Below are positions 59,306-64,000 of a stretch of DNA of 64,000 nucleotides, piece by piece; the first letter of the stretch is position 1, and each line of letters opens with the position of its first letter. Below the pieces are notes generated by a model. It had not been told where the DNA came from. It made no database searches and worked only from the letters and a program-made list of their open reading frames with translations. The position numbers and the translations under genes are program-made. Source of the stretch: Paulinella micropora (taxonomy: Eukaryota > Cercozoa > Imbricatea > Euglyphida); the NCBI GenBank assembly GCA_009731375.1, contig BJOX01000328.1:276869-340868 (forward strand). Reading direction: 5' to 3'.

Positions 59306-59625
59306 GAGATGTCGCAAAGGAATGTAGTCCTTGCAAAGGAACGCAGTTTCACATCAAACAATAATTTGTGTACTGTGCATGTGTCCGGGATGGGAATCAC
59401 GGGTAGACTGTGTTCTGGAAAAAAGAAGAGGAGGAAGGATGAAGAAAAAGGCAATCTAGGAATGGAGAGTGGGGAGGATAAGGAAGAAGAGAAAGAAAAG
59501 GAAGCCGTTCAAGCCGTTAGTCCAAGTCTTTTGAGCACCGTAAGCTTGCGCAAGCTACAATGATGACATTGTATGAGGCCTAAACCCCCGAAGGGACCTA
59601 GCCCGGGCTATGCAACACTGGACGG
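59306..59625 (-). mobile_element. Non-LTR retrotransposon 3' UTR, copy C4 (longest)
   Basis: On the minus strand it runs from the ORF2 stop (59626-59628) through a T/C-rich stretch (ttcctcctcttcttttttcc) and the conserved C segment to gacatctcatctatc. It links the short C fragments elsewhere to an ORF2 end. Confidence 0.75.
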
Positions 59626-59942
59626 CTATGACGGAATGCAGTCACCGATACGGACTAGAGGAAGATTAGTCCAATTTTTGACTGCACAGGAGCGATAGAT
59701 CGCAAAAGAGCAACGAGCTACGCAGGACGATTGCTTGAAGCAAAGGGATTTGGATTGGGGATGTGAAAAACCCAAGGCGTGGAAACATCGATAAACAGAG
59801 AACGATACCATGCCGCGAGCCCCGCATTCGATTGGTCGAAGGTGGCAGGTCCATCCGTTGTCCTCGATTTGAGATTTGAGCACATTATATCGGTTAGTCT
59901 TGTAGGCTCGTGCATCAAGGATGTTTTCCTCGACCGGGCACG
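59626..59942 (-). pseudogene. Non-LTR retrotransposon ORF2, C-terminal fragment
   Basis: About 105 codons are open on the minus strand from the gap at 59943 to a TAG. Visible: YNVLKSQIEDNGW then CHLRPIECGARGMVS, VYRCFHALGF, KSLCFKQSSCVARCSFAIYR. This is the familiar tail 'Y..L...I...GW.....P[IV]E.G.RG......V...LG.......K......A.R.S..I' of animal LINE-type ORF2 proteins, located after the RT and thumb. The RT core is not present (gap or 5' truncation). Start not assigned. Recognised by motif, not alignment; the alternative is an unrelated captured ORF, which I consider less likely because the 3' UTR repeat recurs next to (ATCT)n five times. Confidence 0.65.
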
Positions 59943-60109
59943 NNNNNNNNNNNNNNNNNNNNNNNNNNNNNNNNNNNNNNNNNNNNNNNNNNNNNNNNNN
60001 NNNNNNNNNNNNNNNNNNNNNNNNNNNNNNNNNNNNNNNNNNNNNNNNNNNNNNNNNNNNNNNNNNNNNNNNNNNNNNNNNNNNNNNNNNNNNNNNNNNN
60101 NNNNNNNNN

Positions 60110-60351
<242 letters not shown>

Positions 60352-60361
60352 NNNNNNNNNN

Positions 60362-60488
60362 CAGATAGAATTGCGTGGTGTACAGCTCTATTGCTTTAAT
60401 ATCCCTTGTGGGATCAACCTTCATTATATATATGTATATATATAGTGGTGTAAAGCTCTACTGCTTTAATATCCCTTATGGGATCAAC

Positions 60489-60556
<68 letters not shown>

Positions 60557-60698
60557 TGTATGTATGCATGTATGTGTACGTATGTGTGTATGTATGTATG
60601 TATGTATGTATGCATGTATGTATGTGTATGTGTATGTGTATGTATTATGTATCGTATAATGTTCCACTGCTTTGATATCCCTTGTGAGATCAACCTAC

Positions 60699-60731
<33 letters not shown>

Positions 60732-60837
60732 TGTATGTTTGTATGTATCATACATACATACATACATACATACATACATACATAGCGTACCTCATCTTTG
60801 AGCTTCTGAAATTCACCCCAACCCCTACACAAAGTTA
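60362..60837. repeat. Right-half core copies with (TATG)n/(ATAC)n
   Basis: Copies at 60362-60430 (still carrying 'agaattgcgt' of the left half), 60446-60490 and 60657-60700 with AT and TATG between. TATG flips to ATAC at about 60748. Unique 60784-60837 (cctcatctttgagcttctga). Confidence 0.9.
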
Positions 60838-60851
60838 GATAGATAGATAGG

Positions 60852-60912
<61 letters not shown>

Positions 60913-60921
60913 CACACACAC

Positions 60922-60960
<39 letters not shown>

Positions 60961-60987
60961 TACACATACACATACACACATACACAT

Positions 60988-61034
<47 letters not shown>

Positions 61035-61045
61035 TACGCATAGAC

Positions 61046-61088
<43 letters not shown>

Positions 61089-61189
61089 TACGCATAGAAA
61101 TACACATACACATACACATGCACATACACATACACATACGCGTACACATACGCATACGCATACGCATACGCATACGCATACGCATACGC

Positions 61190-61232
<43 letters not shown>

Positions 61233-61268
61233 TACATACACATACATACACATACAGAAGATAGATGA

Positions 61269-61357
<89 letters not shown>

Positions 61358-61358
61358 T

Positions 61359-61417
<59 letters not shown>

Positions 61418-61418
61418 A

Positions 61419-61453
<35 letters not shown>

Positions 61454-61495
61454 TATAGATAGATAGATAAATAGATAGATAGATAGTACCAAGTT
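60838..61495. repeat. (GATA)n, (ACACAT)n, (GATA)n
   Basis: GATA to 60912, hexanucleotide ACACAT with CGCATA and TAGACA variants 60913-61258, GATA with TATA/AAAT variants to 61487. Confidence 0.95.
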
Positions 61496-61549
61496 AGCAG
61501 TGCGTTTTTAAACTTGTCTCTTGAAACATTGCCTAAACAGATAGATAGC

Positions 61550-61596
<47 letters not shown>

Positions 61597-61629
61597 GTAG
61601 GTAGGTAGGTAGGTAGGTAGGTAGGTAGG

Positions 61630-61662
<33 letters not shown>

Positions 61663-61727
61663 GGATGGATGGATGGATGGATGGATAGATAGATAGATAA
61701 ATAAATAGATAGGTAGGTAGATGGATG

Positions 61728-61767
<40 letters not shown>

Positions 61768-61871
61768 TATAGATATATATATATATATATAGATAGATAG
61801 ATAGATAGATAAATAAATAGATAGATTTTTAAACTTATCTCTTGACACGCTGCCTAACATCAACATACAAA

Positions 61872-61903
<32 letters not shown>

Positions 61904-61904
61904 G

Positions 61905-61962
<58 letters not shown>
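61488..61962. repeat. (GATA)n/(GGTA)n with duplicated cassette
   Basis: Cassette 'tttttaaacttgtctcttga' aacattgcctaaaca at 61506-61540 and 'tttttaaacttatctcttga' cacgctgcctaacatcaaca at 61826-61860. Confidence 0.92.
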
Positions 61963-61963
<1 letters not shown>

Positions 61964-62020
61964 GATATCGCAAAAGAACGCAGTTTCACATCAAACAGCA
62001 ATTTGTGTACTGTGCATGTG
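61963..62020 (-). mobile_element. Retrotransposon 3'-end fragment, copy C5 (internally deleted)
   Basis: 'gatatcgcaaaagaacgcag' tttcacatcaaacagcaatt tgtgtactgtgcatgtg. Compared with C4 it has lost the stretch between the two 'gcaaaggaa' repeats and ends abruptly in GATA, so it is embedded in GATA on both sides. Confidence 0.75.
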
Positions 62021-62054
<34 letters not shown>

Positions 62055-62055
62055 G

Positions 62056-62090
<35 letters not shown>

Positions 62091-62200
62091 GTAGGTAGGC
62101 AGGTAGACCCCAAGCTACTCCGTTATACATACACAAATACATACACATACGCATACGCATACGCATACGCATACGCATACGCATACGCATACACATACGC

Positions 62201-62237
<37 letters not shown>

Positions 62238-62248
62238 TACGCATACGC

Positions 62249-62285
<37 letters not shown>

Positions 62286-62308
62286 TACGCATACGCATAC
62301 GCATACGC

Positions 62309-62361
<53 letters not shown>

Positions 62362-62390
62362 TACATATACACATGGCGTAGGCAGATAGA
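62021..62390. repeat. Cassette split by (ACACAT)n/(CGCATA)n
   Basis: Left part 'accccaagctactccgttat' at 62107, hexanucleotide array 62126-62368, right part 'acatggcgtaggcagatag' at 62371. Elsewhere these parts are contiguous (accccatgccactccgctga gcatggcgtaggc). Confidence 0.87.
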
Positions 62391-62410
62391 TAGATAGATA
62401 GGTAGGTAGG

Positions 62411-62467
<57 letters not shown>

Positions 62468-62553
62468 TAGATAGATAGATTAGATAGATAGATAGAATAG
62501 ATACACATACACGTACACATACCCCATGCCACTCCGCTGAGCATGGCGTAGGC

Positions 62554-62635
<82 letters not shown>

Positions 62636-62668
62636 GTAGGTAGGTAGGTAGGTAGGTAGGTAGGTAGG

Positions 62669-62713
<45 letters not shown>

Positions 62714-62734
62714 GGATGGATGGATGGATGGATG

Positions 62735-62784
<50 letters not shown>

Positions 62785-62818
62785 AAGAAAGATAGATAGA
62801 TCGATAGATAGATAGATC

Positions 62819-62878
<60 letters not shown>

Positions 62879-62917
62879 CACATACCCCATGCCACTCCGC
62901 TGAGCATGGCGTAGGCG

Positions 62918-62982
<65 letters not shown>

Positions 62983-63011
62983 GTAGGTAGGTAGGTAGGT
63001 AGGTAGATAGG

Positions 63012-63045
<34 letters not shown>

Positions 63046-63046
63046 T

Positions 63047-63117
<71 letters not shown>

Positions 63118-63155
63118 CACATACCCCATGCCACTCCGCTGAGCATGGCATAGGC

Positions 63156-63236
<81 letters not shown>

Positions 63237-63282
63237 CACATACCCCATGCCACTCCGCTGAGCATGGCATAGGCGGGTCTTA
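62391..63282. repeat. (GATA)n higher-order array with ~40-bp cassette
   Basis: Cassette 'taccccatgccactccgctg' agcatggcgtaggcagatag at 62519, 62883, 63121 and 63241, each preceded by 'gatacaca'. Spacers are GATA with GGTA and GGAT blocks; unit length falls from about 364 to 120 bp left to right. Confidence 0.93.
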
Positions 63283-63403
63283 NNNNNNNNNNNNNNNNNN
63301 NNNNNNNNNNNNNNNNNNNNNNNNNNNNNNNNNNNNNNNNNNNNNNNNNNNNNNNNNNNNNGGGATGACCATGTTTAAACTAAATTTTTCTGTCATTACG
63401 CAA

Positions 63404-63588
63404 TAGTGAAAAAATTCCGATCAGAACAAATTATCCCGTGATAACGGTACATTTTGTTATTCAAAGTTGTGAAGATTTCCGGCCAGCCGGTAATTACGGT
63501 ACATTTGTTGTCCACAAATAAAAGTTTAGCCGAAATTCCCCGTATTTACGGTGGGCCGAAGGGGTGAGGTGGCCGAAATTTTTCACCC
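63404..63588. mobile_element. Inverted-repeat element D, copy 2
   Basis: 'agtgaaaaaattccgatcag' ... 'ggtggccgaaatttttcacc'. It shares with 29221-29410 the blocks 'aacaaattatcccgt', 'cggccagccgg', 'acggtacatttgttgtccac' and 'agccgaaattcccc'. The terminal inverted repeat is clearer here than in copy 1. Unique sequence 63362-63403 precedes it. Confidence 0.67.
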
Positions 63589-63698
63589 GATCTTATATGT
63601 GGAATATAGATCGAGAAGGAGAAGCAACATACACATACACATAAACATACACATACACATACACATACATACACATACGCATACACATACGCATACGC

Positions 63699-63747
<49 letters not shown>

Positions 63748-63776
63748 TACGCGTACACATACACATACACATACGC

Positions 63777-63807
<31 letters not shown>

Positions 63808-63811
63808 TACA
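63589..63811. repeat. Unique patch and (ACACAT)n
   Basis: 'atatgtggaatatagatcga' gaaggagaagcaac then hexanucleotide with CGCATA variants to 63810. Confidence 0.94.
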
Positions 63812-63843
63812 TTTGAAAGCTGTTGTCCTGAGCTTTCAAATGA
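63812..63843. repeat. Short perfect hairpin related to the MITE apex
   Basis: Arms catttgaaagct and agctttcaaatg around a 9-nt loop (gttgtcctg). The arms match the apex of the palindromic element (gagctttcaaatgag). Confidence 0.7.
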
Positions 63844-63868
63844 TGACTATCTATCTATCTATCTATCT
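63844..63868. repeat. (CTAT)n, short
   Basis: Five to six CTAT units, opposite in polarity to the tail normally adjoining B in this orientation. Confidence 0.9.
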
Positions 63869-64000
63869 GAGCTTCTGATTTCGTCAACCAGGAAGTCTGT
63901 GGGTAAAGTATTAACCCGATGCCCAGCTAAGCCGTGATGTTTGCACGGAAGGGACTGATACAGGCAATACCAAAGCTCCCTAGTACCAGGCGGGGCCAGG
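63869..64000 (-). mobile_element. Dispersed repeat B, copy 7 (runs off the window)
   Basis: 'gagcttctgatttcgtcaac' caggaagtctgtgggtaaag ... tagtaccaggcggggccagg. It lacks the last ~25 bp of the 3' end (gatatcgactaatgtcagaa) present in copies 1, 2 and 4, so this junction with CTAT is a secondary one. Confidence 0.85.

Noticed and set aside
59309-59563. 84-aa + ORF from the C4 region
   Set aside because: Antisense to the retrotransposon 3' UTR, starts in the GATA junction and is K/E-rich from the purine strand of a pyrimidine-rich UTR.

Overview
This window is eukaryotic and almost entirely simple-sequence DNA. Tetranucleotide arrays dominate: GATA/TATC, TATG/ATAC, ATTG/AATC and CTAA. Hexanucleotide (ATATAG, GTATAT, ACACAT), trinucleotide (GAA, GAT, CAT, ATT, CAA) and dinucleotide (AT, CA, TC) arrays fill most of the rest. 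I find no intact host gene, rRNA or functional tRNA. About 4.3 kb is N in 26 gaps, eleven of them exactly 10 N. The remaining complex sequence is mobile-element fragments plus short unique 'cassettes' (about 25-130 bp) that recur between the arrays. The C-terminal motif of one retrotransposon fragment and a tRNA-derived SINE fit an animal-type genome. I cannot name the taxon.

Mobile elements. (1) A 213-bp full-length imperfect palindrome, MITE-like: six copies plus one exact half. (2) A double-hairpin GC-rich repeat, 'E': four copies, one split by element 1 with a clean TA duplication. (3) A non-LTR retrotransposon, seen as an ORF2 C-terminal fragment, a probable internal ORF2 fragment and five 3'-end copies running into (ATCT)n. 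(4) A second family, 'B', with six main copies plus one 3' fragment at the window end and one 12-bp scrap, and the same (ATCT)n junction. (5) A SINE with pol III A and B boxes and an (ATT)n tail. (6) A roughly 190-bp inverted-repeat element, 'D': two copies.

Layout: 0-4 kb TATG, GAA and a roughly 80-bp minisatellite; 4-7.6 kb an ATTG array and a GA/AT compound repeat; 7.6-8.4 kb retrotransposon remnants; 8.4-13.8 kb GATA/AATC/CTAT arrays; 13.8-18.8 kb inverted cassette copies and a tandem duplication of about 1.1-1.4 kb; 19-24 kb GAT and CAT arrays; 24-30 kb elements E, B and D with GT arrays; 30-36.9 kb GATA/CTAA with palindromes and SINE; 37.9-38.5 kb a 200-bp satellite; 39-45.6 kb B, retrotransposon and CTAT arrays; 45.7-47.1 kb a minisatellite open on both strands; 47-49 kb ATT/GAA/CAA with SINE; 49.4-56.7 kb cassette-plus-AT/ATAC arrays; 57-64 kb CTAT/GATA/ACACAT arrays with retrotransposon remnants.

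Main observation: in at least five places (8.6, 15.2, 43.2, 52.1 and 59.0 kb; a sixth at 47.1 kb) a unique core is uninterrupted at one spot. Its left part is repeated in the array on the left and its right part in the array on the right, each copy fused to microsatellite. This suggests outward, two-sided re-duplication from a core. In parallel, both (ATCT)n-tailed families give a direct route for seeding GATA arrays.
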